A stretch of 64,000 bases of DNA from CATOSD01 sp034422735 (GTDB taxonomy: Bacteria > Chloroflexota > Dehalococcoidia > Lucifugimonadales > CATOSD01), in contig DAOUJL010000079.1 in assembly GCA_034422735.1 (NCBI GenBank), forward strand, positions 62,001 to 126,000, in the 5' to 3' direction. This document shows, in pieces, positions 44,019-52,453 of this stretch. Each line of letters opens with the position of its first letter. Position 1 is the stretch's first letter. Made by a program: the position numbers and the translations under genes. Below the pieces are notes generated by a model. That model had not been told where the DNA came from. It was given only the letters and a program-made list of their open reading frames with translations, and searched no databases.

Positions 44019-44905
44019 AGTACGCCCTCTTCCCCGGATGCGTTTCGCGCGGAGCGTGCAGGGAGTTGTACGCAGCGACGATGGAAGTCTGCCGCCGGCT
44101 GGGTATCGACGTTGACGTGGATGTTATGAGCAGCGCCTCCTGCACCGGCGCGGGCGTTCTCCAGGAGAAAAACCGGCGGCTCGGCGACACGCTGAACGCC
44201 CGCAACTTCGCGCTTGCCGAGCGGGGCGGACTGCCCCTTATGACCATCTGTAGCACCTGCCAGGGCGTCATGTCCCAGGCCAACGACCGGCTCACCTCGG
44301 ACTATGAGTACCTCGAGTCGATAAACTCCGACCTGAGCGAGGAAGGCCTCGAGTACAGGGGCACCGTGGATCCTCGACACCTTCTTTGGATCATCATCGA
44401 AGACATCGGAATCGACGCCCTCCGCCGCATGGTCGTCCAACCCCTGACCGGCTTCAAGTTCGCGCCCTTCTATGGCTGCTACATCGTGCGGCCCAGGTCG
44501 GCGCTGGGTTTCAGCGAGCACACTGAACGCGAGGACTCGCTGGAAAGCGTGATAGAGGCAGTCGGCGCCGAAGTGGTGGACTATCCGGGCAAGACGCTCT
44601 GCTGCGGCTTTCCCATCCTGACCATCAACCAGCAGAACTCGCTCAACATGGTGGCCAACCACACCCTGGACGCGAAGGGCCGCGGCGCAGACGCGATGGT
44701 GACACCCTGCCCGCTTTGCCACCTCAACCTCGACGGCTACCAGCCGAACGCGGCCTCTGGCGCCGGTCAGCCTATCGACCTCCCCGTGCTGCACCTACCG
44801 CAGATGCTGGGGCTGGCGCTGGGAATAGACCCGAAGGCCATGAGGCTCAACAAGCACATCGTCTCCACCAAAAAGCTGCTCTCACAGGTTGCCCTCACGC
44901 CGTAG
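44015..44905 (+). CDS. HdrB-like CCG-domain subunit (SdhE-type electron acceptor)
   Basis: 296 aa, two CCG cysteine-rich domains of the heterodisulfide reductase subunit B family: YALFPGCVSRGACRELY plus SSASCTGAG and ICSTCQGVM in the first, FAPFYGCYIVRP plus DYPGKTLCCGFPI and TPCPLCHLNLD in the second. In type-E succinate dehydrogenases this subunit replaces the membrane anchors and passes electrons between the FeS subunit and quinone or a thiol/disulfide acceptor. ATGA overlap with sdhB. No SdhC/SdhD-type membrane protein is in the operon, so the membrane link is through this subunit or absent. Confidence 0.9.
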   Translation: MKYALFPGCVSRGACRELYAATMEVCRRLGIDVDVDVMSSASCTGAGVLQEKNRRLGDTLNARNFALAERGGLPLMTICSTCQGVMSQANDRLTSDYEYLESINSDLSEEGLEYRGTVDPRHLLWIIIEDIGIDALRRMVVQPLTGFKFAPFYGCYIVRPRSALGFSEHTEREDSLESVIEAVGAEVVDYPGKTLCCGFPILTINQQNSLNMVANHTLDAKGRGADAMVTPCPLCHLNLDGYQPNAASGAGQPIDLPVLHLPQMLGLALGIDPKAMRLNKHIVSTKKLLSQVALTP

Positions 44906-44939
44906 GCAGGGCGCCGATACCCTCCAAGAAGAGTGATCG

Positions 44940-45962
44940 ATGTATAGGCAAGAAGAGCCGGAAGTTAGTTTCGACCAGATAATGGAGCGCATCCGCTCCT
45001 TCTTCGGCCGCTTCAGGTTAGGCGGCGGCGGGGGCGCGTTCGCGCTGTTCATATTCGGACTGTTCTTCGCCGCGCTGATAGGCTGGCTGGCTACCGGATT
45101 CTACACCGTCAGTCCGGGCCAGCAGGGCGCAGTGCGGCTCCTCGGCCGGTTCGTCGGCACCTCCGAGCCGGGCCTGCACTGGTTCTGGCCGTCCCCCGTC
45201 GGCACGCGCGACATCGTCGCAGTCGACGAGGTCCGCAGCCTCGAGGTCGGTGTCCGCGGCAATACGCCCGTTCTGGACGAGTCGCTGATGATCACCGGCG
45301 ACGAGAACATCGTGGACGCGCAGCTCCAGGTTCAATACGACATCACCGACATCGAGCGATTCCTCTTCAGGGTGAAGGATCCCGCCGGTGTCACTATCAA
45401 GGACGCCGCCGAGACCGCCCTCAGGCAGGTTGTGGGCGCACGTATCATCGACGACGTGTTGACCACTGAAAAGGACCTGGTCCAGATTGAGACCCAGAAC
45501 AAGCTCCAGGACCTGATGGAGACGTACCAGACCGGTATACGAATCCGCGAGGTGAAGCTGCTGAACGTGAAACCTCCGATCCAGGTGCAGGACGCCTTCG
45601 ACGACGTGGTAAGGGCGCTCGAGGACAAGCAACAGGCCATCAACCTGGCCGAGGCTTACCAGGCGGACGTGGTCCCGAAGGCAAGAGGTGAGGCGGCCAG
45701 GCTCACGGAAGAGGCCAACGCCTTCAAGGCCGAGCGCGTCAACCTCGCCACTGGTGAAGCCGACAAGTTCCGCTCCATTCTGGCCGAGTTCAGGCTGGCC
45801 GAGGAAGTCACGAGGCAGCGGCTCTACCTCGAGGCGATGGAAGAGGTTCTGCCCGGCGTGACAAAGTTCATTGTCGACAGCGAGAACGGGGGCAACCTGC
45901 TTCAGTTCCTCCAGCTAAACGAACAGCCCACCTCGTCGCCGATTGGCGCGGGGTCCCCGTAG
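44940..45962 (+). CDS. hflK: SPFH-domain protein HflK
   Basis: 340 aa. A membrane segment at ~residues 33-58 (FALFIFGLFFAALIGWLATGF) is followed by the SPFH/band-7 domain (VSPGQQGAVRLLGRFVGTSEPGLHWFWPSPVGTRD, IVDAQLQVQYDITDIERFLF, LRQVVGARIIDDVLT) and a coiled coil. HflK and HflC form a complex around the FtsH protease and modulate membrane-protein quality control. An AAGAAGAG site precedes the ATG. hflC follows after 9 bases. Confidence 0.95.
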   Translation: MYRQEEPEVSFDQIMERIRSFFGRFRLGGGGGAFALFIFGLFFAALIGWLATGFYTVSPGQQGAVRLLGRFVGTSEPGLHWFWPSPVGTRDIVAVDEVRSLEVGVRGNTPVLDESLMITGDENIVDAQLQVQYDITDIERFLFRVKDPAGVTIKDAAETALRQVVGARIIDDVLTTEKDLVQIETQNKLQDLMETYQTGIRIREVKLLNVKPPIQVQDAFDDVVRALEDKQQAINLAEAYQADVVPKARGEAARLTEEANAFKAERVNLATGEADKFRSILAEFRLAEEVTRQRLYLEAMEEVLPGVTKFIVDSENGGNLLQFLQLNEQPTSSPIGAGSP

Positions 45963-45971
45963 AGGAAACTG

Positions 45972-46871
45972 ATGCGTGCGCTAGCATTTCTGCTGATACT
46001 TCTGGTCGTCCTGGCGGCCGTGATCGGGCCGCAGGCCCTCTTCGTTGTTGACGAGACCAAGGTCGCCGTAGTGACCCGATTCGGCGAGCCGCGCACTACC
46101 ATCAGGAGTCCAGGGCTGTTCGCGAAAGTGCCTTTCGCCGAGACCGTCACCTACTTCGACAAAAGGCTGCTGAACTTCGACGCGCCCGCGGAGCCGCTGC
46201 TCACAAAGGACAAGAAGACCCTGGTGATTGACGTGTACGCCCGGGGCAAGATAGTCGACCCGCTCACATTCTTCCGAACGCTTTCCACAGAGTCCCGCGC
46301 CCAGGATCGCGTAATCGGCATTGTCTCTTCCGAGCTCCGCCGCGAGATCGCAAACGACAATCAGAACGAGATCATCGAGGCCACTCGCGAGATCATCATG
46401 AACAGGGTGCGCGACGCCGTAGCGCCCATCGTCGCCGAGTTCGGCATCGAAATCATCGACGTGCGTATCAAGCGCGCCGACTTCCCAGAGGCCATCGCCG
46501 AGAGCATCTACCAGCGCATGAGAGCCGAGCGCGCGCGCATCGCCAACCGCGACCGAGCCGAGGGCGAAGAGGAGAGCCTGCGCATCAGGGCCACCGCCGA
46601 CAGGACCGCCGTCGAGATACGCTCAGAAGCCCAGCGAAACGCGCAGATCATTCGCGGTGAGGCCGAAGCCGAGGCGATCTCCATTTTCGCTGAGGCCCTG
46701 GAAGAGGACCCCGAGTTCTACCGCTTCCAGCGAAGCCTCGAAGCCTACAAGAGGTTCCTGTCCTCCAACACGACCGTCGTCCTGCCCGCGGACAGCGACC
46801 TCTTCCACTTCCTCCAGTCACCCGATGGTGCGAACCCTCAACAGTCCTCCGAAGGGACGGACTCCCAGTAA
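45972..46871 (+). CDS. hflC: SPFH-domain protein HflC
   Basis: 299 aa partner of HflK. N-terminal membrane helix (LAFLLILLVVLAAVIGPQALFVV), SPFH domain (KVAVVTRFGEPRTTIRSPGLFAKVPFAETV), and the HflC signature IEIIDVRIKRADFPEAIAESIYQRMRAERARIANRDRAEGEEESLRIRATADR. It is adjacent to hflK, GAGGAAACTG precedes the ATG, and the C-terminus is short, as is usual. Confidence 0.95.
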   Translation: MRALAFLLILLVVLAAVIGPQALFVVDETKVAVVTRFGEPRTTIRSPGLFAKVPFAETVTYFDKRLLNFDAPAEPLLTKDKKTLVIDVYARGKIVDPLTFFRTLSTESRAQDRVIGIVSSELRREIANDNQNEIIEATREIIMNRVRDAVAPIVAEFGIEIIDVRIKRADFPEAIAESIYQRMRAERARIANRDRAEGEEESLRIRATADRTAVEIRSEAQRNAQIIRGEAEAEAISIFAEALEEDPEFYRFQRSLEAYKRFLSSNTTVVLPADSDLFHFLQSPDGANPQQSSEGTDSQ

Positions 46872-46929
46872 GTCCGCCGCCGGTTGGCGTCAGACCGCCG
46901 GCCGGCTCGGTGCACCAGGCTCTCGATTT

Positions 46930-47487
46930 ATGCCCAGAGCCGACGACCTCCAGCCCGGGCGCTTTCCCACCGCCGACGCGCGCCATAGCGTAGACGTCCA
47001 TGTTTTCGAGCAATTCGAGAACGCCGCGAGCGTCTCCCACGTCGACTTTATCGCACGCCGCGCCCTGGAGTTGGAGGGCCTGCCCCGGTCTTACTCGCTC
47101 AGCGTGGTCATCGCGGACGACGCCGCAGTCCGGGATCTCAACGCGACGTATCGCGGAATCGACGAAGTCACCGACGTGTTGTCCTTTGCTTTCGGCAGCG
47201 AAGGGGAATACTATGGAGAGGGTGAGCCAGTGTTCAGACAGGACGGCGACAGCGACTTCGTCACGCCTGATTTTGGCACCTCCGAGCTGGGCGAGGTCAT
47301 CGTATCGTACCCGGAAACCCTCCGCCAGGCGGAGCGTGAAGGGCGGTCCGCCGGCGACGAACTGGCCCATCTGGTGGCCCACGGTGTGCTTCACCTGCTG
47401 GGTTACGATCATATGAACGATGAGGACGAAGCCGTGATGAGGGCCAAAGAGGTCCTCATTCTGGGAGAACACCCAGGCGATGAGTGA
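46930..47487 (+). CDS. ybeY: Endoribonuclease YbeY
   Basis: 185 aa zinc-dependent RNase for 16S rRNA maturation and quality control. The metal motif HGVLHLLGYDH (H-x3-H-x5-H) is intact, preceded by LNATYRGIDEVTDVLSF and ELGEVIVSY. A loop (GEGEPVFRQDGDSDFVTPDFGTSELG) makes it longer than the usual ~150-160 aa. The ATG at 46930 fits the family N-terminus. It overlaps dnaX by 8 bases. Confidence 0.95.
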   Translation: MPRADDLQPGRFPTADARHSVDVHVFEQFENAASVSHVDFIARRALELEGLPRSYSLSVVIADDAAVRDLNATYRGIDEVTDVLSFAFGSEGEYYGEGEPVFRQDGDSDFVTPDFGTSELGEVIVSYPETLRQAEREGRSAGDELAHLVAHGVLHLLGYDHMNDEDEAVMRAKEVLILGEHPGDE

Positions 47488-49102
47488 AGTCTTCTACAGG
47501 AAGTGGAGGCCCAGGACCTTCGGCGAGTTGGTGGGCCAGGAGGTGGTCACCCAGACCCTGCGCAGGTCCATCGCGCTTGGCAGGATGTCTCACGCTTACC
47601 TGTTCTGCGGCCCCCGGGGCACCGGCAAGACCAGCGCGGCTCGAATCCTGGCGAAGGCGGCCAACTGCCTCGCGCCCGACGACGGCGAGCCCGACAACAC
47701 CTGCGCACTGTGCGTAGCGACCAACGAGGGCCGCTCACTCGACCTTGTGGAGATCGACGCGGCGAGCAATCGTGGCATCGACGACATCCGCAACCTGAGC
47801 GACAAGATACACTTCACGCCAAACGAGTCCCGTTACAGGGTCTACATCATAGACGAAGTGCACATGCTCACCGAGCCGGCTTTCAACGCCCTGCTCAAGA
47901 CCCTAGAAGAGCCTCCCGGTCACGCGATCTTCATTCTGGCCACCACCGAGGCCCACAAGGTTCCGCTGACCATCGTGTCGCGCTGCCAACGCTACGACTT
48001 CCGCCGCATTTCCGCCGCCGACGTCACCGCCAAGCTCGCCGAACTGTGCGAAGCTGAAGGGGTTGAGCACGACGACGAGGCGCTGGAGCTGATTGCCCGC
48101 GCGGCTGGCGGCAGCCTGCGGGACGCCGAGAACCTGTTGGAGCAGGCGGTGGTCTCGTACAGCGGAGTGCTGACCGGGTCCAGTCTGCGCGATATGCTGG
48201 AGATGGGCGGAGACGAGCACGCGCTGCGACTGGTAGAACACGTCGCGAGCGGCAACGTCAAGGACGGGCTGGCTCTCATCGACCAGTTCACGCGGGACGG
48301 CAGCGACCTGAGGCACCTTCTGGCGGGCGTAATCGAGCACCTTCGGGGCGCGATGCTCCTGTCGGCGGTCGGCGAAGCTCCCCTGGCCTTCTCAGAGGAG
48401 ACCACCTCCCGGTTGAGGGTCGTGGCCGGAGAAGCCCCGCTAGAAAAGCTCGTCGGTGCGTTGAAGAGCTTCGGCAAGGCGGACCTTCGCCGAGACGGAT
48501 TCTCCCCGCTGCCGCTTGAGCTGGCGCTGGTCGAATCCTGCACCGAGCCGGCCCCCACTGCCGCCGTGCCCGCCACACCTGTCGCGGCCACGCCGGCTCC
48601 GGCGAGGCAGTCCGCTCCGCAGCGCGCATACACGCCCGCGCCGCAGCCACGACCCGCGGCACGGCAGGCCCCTCCGGTGCCCGCCCCTCGCGTGGACGTG
48701 AGCTCGCCAGAGTACGCGAACATGGCCCCGGCCGCGAAACTGGAGGCCCGGTGGAGGGAGGTAGTGCACTCCCTGCGCCACGTCGGCGAAACCTACAACC
48801 TGGCCGCTCTGCTGCGCGATTGCAAGGAGCGGGACCTACAGGACGGCGTCATCACGCTGAAATTCGCGCACAGCTTTCTCATGGAGCGCACCGAGCAGGA
48901 ACTTGGCAATCGCGCCAGCCGCCAGGAACTGCAGCAGGCGCTCTCGAAGGCACTGGACGATACATACGAAGTCAGGCTGGCAATGGCAGAAGGCGCCAAC
49001 GGCGCGGTCAATCGAAGCGCCTCCAACAGGAGCTACCTGGTCAGGGCCGCGCAACAGATGGGCGCAACTGTCACAAGCGAGCAGGAGGTCGAAACACCTT
49101 GA
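47480..49102 (+). CDS. dnaX: DNA polymerase III subunit gamma/tau
   Basis: 540 aa clamp-loader ATPase. Walker A is GPRGTGKTSAA, the DEAH-like VYIIDEVHM, sensor motif FILATTEAHKVPLTIVSRCQRYDFRRI and SRC box are all present. The zinc-binding loop NCLAPDDGEPDNTCALC has three visible cysteines where four are usual, so one ligand may be missing. A Pro/Ala linker (residues ~355-415) leads into a tau-like C-terminal domain. I see no slippery A-rich site for gamma frameshifting. The stop overlaps ybaB by one base. Confidence 0.95.
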   Translation: MSEVFYRKWRPRTFGELVGQEVVTQTLRRSIALGRMSHAYLFCGPRGTGKTSAARILAKAANCLAPDDGEPDNTCALCVATNEGRSLDLVEIDAASNRGIDDIRNLSDKIHFTPNESRYRVYIIDEVHMLTEPAFNALLKTLEEPPGHAIFILATTEAHKVPLTIVSRCQRYDFRRISAADVTAKLAELCEAEGVEHDDEALELIARAAGGSLRDAENLLEQAVVSYSGVLTGSSLRDMLEMGGDEHALRLVEHVASGNVKDGLALIDQFTRDGSDLRHLLAGVIEHLRGAMLLSAVGEAPLAFSEETTSRLRVVAGEAPLEKLVGALKSFGKADLRRDGFSPLPLELALVESCTEPAPTAAVPATPVAATPAPARQSAPQRAYTPAPQPRPAARQAPPVPAPRVDVSSPEYANMAPAAKLEARWREVVHSLRHVGETYNLAALLRDCKERDLQDGVITLKFAHSFLMERTEQELGNRASRQELQQALSKALDDTYEVRLAMAEGANGAVNRSASNRSYLVRAAQQMGATVTSEQEVETP

Positions 49103-49407
49103 TGAACCGAAAGATGATGAGACAGGCCCAACAGCTACAGCAGCGCATGGCGAAGCTCGAGCAGGAGCTGGAGACGGAGACGGTCGAAGCCAGCGCTGGT
49201 GGCGGAATGGTTACCGTCGTAGTCACCGGCAAACTGGCGGTGCAGTCCGTGACGATAGATCCCGAGGTCGTCTCGCCCGAGGACGTGGACATGCTCGAGG
49301 ACCTGGTGCTCGCCGCCGTCAACGAGGGTCTCGGCAAGGCCCAGCAGCTCGCCGCCCAGAAGATGAGCGCCATCACCGGCGGCCTGAACATCCCCGGCCT
49401 CACTTAG
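49102..49407 (+). CDS. YbaB/EbfC family nucleoid-associated protein
   Basis: 101 aa. MRQAQQLQQRMAKLEQELETETVEASAGGGMVTVVVTGKLAVQSVTIDPEVV and the GGLNIPGLT end are the YbaB/EbfC family consensus. It forms dimers that bind DNA. It is placed between dnaX and recR, the conserved dnaX-ybaB-recR order. ATG start overlaps the dnaX stop (TGATG). Confidence 0.96.
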   Translation: MNRKMMRQAQQLQQRMAKLEQELETETVEASAGGGMVTVVVTGKLAVQSVTIDPEVVSPEDVDMLEDLVLAAVNEGLGKAQQLAAQKMSAITGGLNIPGLT

Positions 49408-49452
49408 CGACACCCCCGGCGGCGCCCGAAACGCAACGAACCAGGTTACGCC

Positions 49453-50067
49453 ATGATGACAGACGGAGTGCCGGCCGCCGCGCCGGTTACAAGGCTGGTG
49501 GAAGAATTCCACAAGCTCCCCGGAATTGGTCCCAAGATGGCCAACCGGCTTACGTACTACCTCATCAGAATGCCGGAAGAGGACGCGCGTGCGCTCGCCG
49601 ACGCGATCATCGCGGTGAAGGAGCACATCATCCTCTGCTCGCAGTGCTACAACATCGCCGACACCCAGCCCTGCGCCATTTGCGCCAACCCGAACCGCGA
49701 CCGCTCGCGCATCTGCGTGGTGGAAGAGGCGCTGGACGTCGTGGCGCTTGAGCGGACCGGCTCCTATCGCGGCCTGTACCACGTGCTCCACGGCGTCATA
49801 TCGCCAATGAATGGCATTGGTCCCGACGACCTCCGCATTCGACATCTGCTGCCCAGGCTCGATAAGGAGTCTGTTCAAGAAGTCATACTCGCCACCAACC
49901 CCAACCTCGAAGGCGAGGCCACGTCGATGTACATCCAGCGCCTCATCGCGCCCCTGGTGCCGCGCGTGACCCGTCCCGCGAGAGGATTGCCCGTGGGCGG
50001 CGACCTCGAGTATGCCGACGTGCTGACGCTGGGCCGCGCCATCGAGGGGCGACAGGACTTCGCTTAG
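49453..50067 (+). CDS. recR: Recombination mediator RecR
   Basis: 204 aa. Helix-hairpin-helix VEEFHKLPGIGPKMANRLTYYL, zinc finger CSQCYNIADTQPCAICANPNRDR, and the Toprim part ICVVEEALDVVALERTGSYRGLYHVLHGVISPMNGIGPDDL are all as in canonical RecR. It acts with RecO (gene 87 bases downstream) in loading RecA at gaps. Conserved dnaX-ybaB-recR synteny holds. Confidence 0.97.
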   Translation: MMTDGVPAAAPVTRLVEEFHKLPGIGPKMANRLTYYLIRMPEEDARALADAIIAVKEHIILCSQCYNIADTQPCAICANPNRDRSRICVVEEALDVVALERTGSYRGLYHVLHGVISPMNGIGPDDLRIRHLLPRLDKESVQEVILATNPNLEGEATSMYIQRLIAPLVPRVTRPARGLPVGGDLEYADVLTLGRAIEGRQDFA

Positions 50068-50154
50068 GGCGGCGGGTGTCCATCGACGTACACCGGTCTC
50101 GCCGATTCCCCGGAAGGGTCCGTTCCAATCTAATCTACCGACCCCGGAACGCTG

Positions 50155-50949
50155 ATGCCGCGCTTTAGAACATACAGCACCGAAGCAATTGTGGTCAGGC
50201 AGACATCCCTGGGCGAGACGGACCGCGTCCTCACGCTGTTCACGCCCGACCTTGGCAAGCTTGGAGCCGTCGCCAAGGGCGTGCGACGCCCAGGCAGCAG
50301 GATGGGCGGCCACCTGGAACTGCTGAACCTCGTACGGGTCTCGCTGGCGCAGGGAAGGACGCTGGACGCGGTGACCGACGCCCAGGCGGTTCGGACATTC
50401 TCGGGTATCCGCGGCCAGCTCCGCTCCATTTCGCGGGCCATGTACGCCGCCGAACTGGTCGATCGTTTCAGCATCGACCGGTCTCCCAACCTGCCGGTCT
50501 ACCGGCTGCTTTTGGAGGCGCTGACCCTGCTGGACGCCGGACCGGAGGCGCCGGTGCTTCTGCGCCACTTCGAGCTGATGCTGCTGGAGCATTCCGGCTA
50601 CCGCCCGGAGCTCTTCCGGTGCGTGGAGTGCCGCGCCGAGCTTCAGCCGTCCGGCCACACCTTCAGCAACGCGCTGGGGGGCGTACTCTGCCCCGATTGC
50701 CGAACGGGCGCGGGCGACCCGCTCACACGGGTGTCGTTGGAGGGCATGAAGGTGCTGCGATACCTCCAGCGCACGCCGGAGCTTGAGACGTCCGCGAGGC
50801 TCAGGGCGTCGGCGGGCGTCGCGGCCGAGTTGGAGCGCCTGTGCCACCTGTACGTGCGGCACATTCTCGACCGCGAGCTCAAAAGCGCGGCCTTCGTCAA
50901 CACGGTAACCGGCCTTCGCCCGCAACCCGCACGCGACCGCGGCGGGTAG
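50155..50949 (+). CDS. recO: DNA repair protein RecO
   Basis: 264 aa. OB-fold N-terminus (YSTEAIVVRQTSLGETDRVLTLFTPDLGKLGAVAKGVRRPGSRMGGHLELLN), helical middle, and the C-terminal zinc finger CVECRAEL ... CPDC. It mediates RecA loading with RecR. ATG start; preceded by an 87-base gap with no recognisable terminator. Confidence 0.96.
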   Translation: MPRFRTYSTEAIVVRQTSLGETDRVLTLFTPDLGKLGAVAKGVRRPGSRMGGHLELLNLVRVSLAQGRTLDAVTDAQAVRTFSGIRGQLRSISRAMYAAELVDRFSIDRSPNLPVYRLLLEALTLLDAGPEAPVLLRHFELMLLEHSGYRPELFRCVECRAELQPSGHTFSNALGGVLCPDCRTGAGDPLTRVSLEGMKVLRYLQRTPELETSARLRASAGVAAELERLCHLYVRHILDRELKSAAFVNTVTGLRPQPARDRGG

Positions 50950-50963
50950 CAAGTGCAACTATC

Positions 50964-50987
50964 CCCTCTCCCAAGACTGGGAGAGGG
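50964..50987. repeat. Palindrome CCCTCTCCC/GGGAGAGGG after recO
   Basis: Nine-base arms with a 6-base loop, followed by TTAGGGTTGAG. It is 15 bases after recO and upstream of the tRNA promoter, where it may end the recO transcript. Confidence 0.7.
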
Positions 50988-51045
50988 TTAGGGTTGAGAG
51001 CGCACGTCCCACCGAGCCTGAACAGCTACGTGTGTGGTATTCACG

Positions 51046-51075
51046 TTGTCGGCTGAACGCCCAGCGTAGTATCAT
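51046..51075 (+). promoter_or_regulatory. Predicted promoter of tRNA-Arg
   Basis: TTGTCG and TATCAT with an 18-base spacer, 53 bases before the tRNA 5' end. Confidence 0.5.
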
Positions 51076-51128
51076 GTTAAGCGGCGCTCCCAGCCGCGCG
51101 CGGCCTGCACGGGCGCCGGCCCTGTCAA

Positions 51129-51204
51129 GCCCCTGTAGCTCAGGCGGATAGAGCATCGGTTTCCTAAACCGAGTGCCCCGGTTCGAGTCCGGGCAGGGGT
51201 ACCA
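51129..51204 (+). tRNA. tRNA-Arg (anticodon CCT)
   Basis: Cloverleaf: acceptor GCCCCTG/CAGGGGT, D arm GCTC-GAGC, anticodon arm TCGGT/ACCGA around loop TTCCTAA with CCT at 51163-51165, T arm with GTTCGAGTCC, and an encoded CCA end. The first acceptor pair is G-U. It reads AGG codons. The convergent ATPase gene runs into its 3' half on the other strand. Confidence 0.97.
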
Positions 51205-52453
51205 CACTGCTTCCCTCACACAGCGAGCGAATGGGCACGGCGAACATACCGTCGCCAAAGCTGGCCGTCACCTCGCCGTCGTAGAGCACGACACCGGAGG
51301 CGAACCGGTCCCCGGCGGCCTTCCTCAACTTGTGTAACCCCCGAAAATCGGACGGCGTCACCGTAGCCGCGGCCTTCACCTCCACTCCGGCCACTGCCGC
51401 TGCACCCCGCTCGATTACCACGTCGACCTCCACCTTGTCCTTGTCACGGTAGTGGTAGAACGACAAGGGCTGCTCCTCACAGATGGCCTGGCGTCTCAGC
51501 TCCTGGAACACGAACGTCTCCAGCATCTGACCCAGCAACGCGCGGTCGCGGGACAGCGCGTCAGGGCTCAGGCCCAGCAAGGCGCATCCCACGCCGGTGT
51601 CGCCCAGGTGAAGCTTGGGAGTCTTGACCATGCGGTTGAGCCTGTTGGTGTACCACGGCGGCAACCTGTCGATGAGGAACAGGCGCTCCAGAAGCTGCAC
51701 GTAGTGTCCAATGGTAGGGCGGCTGAGTTGGAAAGGGGACGCCAGGTCCGACAGGTTGAACAACCGCGCTGTTTGAGAGGCTGCCGCGCTGAGCAGTCTT
51801 GGCAGGGCGTCCAGGTCGCTTATCCTGGCTATGTCCTGGACGTCCCGTTGGAGCTGCGTCTCGGTGTAGTTGCGGTACCAGTTCGCGCGGCGCCTGGGGG
51901 TAGCACGCGCCAGGGCTGCTGGGTATCCGCCGCCGGCTATCCGGGATGAGAGATCGTCGCCAAGCCGAGAACTCGCGGAAGTCTGAAACTGTCCGCGAAA
52001 CAGGTCGTCGAGAAAATTAGGCGTGCTCCTATGCACCTCGGCCTGCGAGAGCGGGTGCAGCCTCAGCACTTCCATCCTGCCGGCCAGCGAGTCCGACAGC
52101 GCGGGCAGCAGCAGGACCTGGGAAGAGCCGGTCAGCAGGAATCTGCCGGGACTGCGGCGGCGGTCTATCTCCAGCTTCAGAGCGGTGAAAAGTGATGGGA
52201 CACGCTGTATCTCGTCGAGAACTGCGCGCTCCGACAGCCCTGCCACAAAGCCCGCCGGGTCGGTTGCGGCAGCCGCGCGCGCCACGTCATCATCGAAGCT
52301 GATGTATTCGTAGCCCAGAGTATCGCCGACCATGCGGGCAAGTGTCGTCTTGCCGCACTGTCTCGGTCCGTGCACGAGCACTGCGGGGGAGTCCGCCAGC
52401 GCCTCCGCCAGGTTTCTCTCGGCGAACCGTCGATAAAGGGTGGCTGCTTGCAT
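51164..52453 (-). CDS. AAA ATPase with DUF4143 domain
   Basis: 429 aa. AAA core: Walker A HGPRQCGKTTLAR (residues 28-40), Walker B AVLDEIQRVPSLF, sensor FLLTGSSQ, LAGRMEVLRLHPLSQAE; then a winged helix (LFNLSDLASPFQLSRPTIGHYVQLLERLFLIDRLPPW) and the C-terminal nuclease-like DUF4143 (KVEVDVVIERGAAAVAGVEVKA). Such proteins are widespread accessory genes of unclear role, possibly toxin-antitoxin-like. The last ~14 residues are read through the antisense of tRNA-Arg, giving the sequence PLPGLEPGHSV. The ATG abuts a 23-bp tandem array and has no ribosome binding site. Confidence 0.88.
   Translation of the reverse strand: MQAATLYRRFAERNLAEALADSPAVLVHGPRQCGKTTLARMVGDTLGYEYISFDDDVARAAAATDPAGFVAGLSERAVLDEIQRVPSLFTALKLEIDRRRSPGRFLLTGSSQVLLLPALSDSLAGRMEVLRLHPLSQAEVHRSTPNFLDDLFRGQFQTSASSRLGDDLSSRIAGGGYPAALARATPRRRANWYRNYTETQLQRDVQDIARISDLDALPRLLSAAASQTARLFNLSDLASPFQLSRPTIGHYVQLLERLFLIDRLPPWYTNRLNRMVKTPKLHLGDTGVGCALLGLSPDALSRDRALLGQMLETFVFQELRRQAICEEQPLSFYHYRDKDKVEVDVVIERGAAAVAGVEVKAAATVTPSDFRGLHKLRKAAGDRFASGVVLYDGEVTASFGDGMFAVPIRSLCEGSSVVPLPGLEPGHSV

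Noticed and set aside
48751..49101. Extended YbaB/EbfC start inside dnaX
   Set aside because: Translation of dnaX in another frame; the family begins at MNRKMMRQAQQ.
47480..49102. Programmed frameshift in dnaX for the gamma product
   Set aside because: No A-rich slippery heptamer with a downstream stop was visible.
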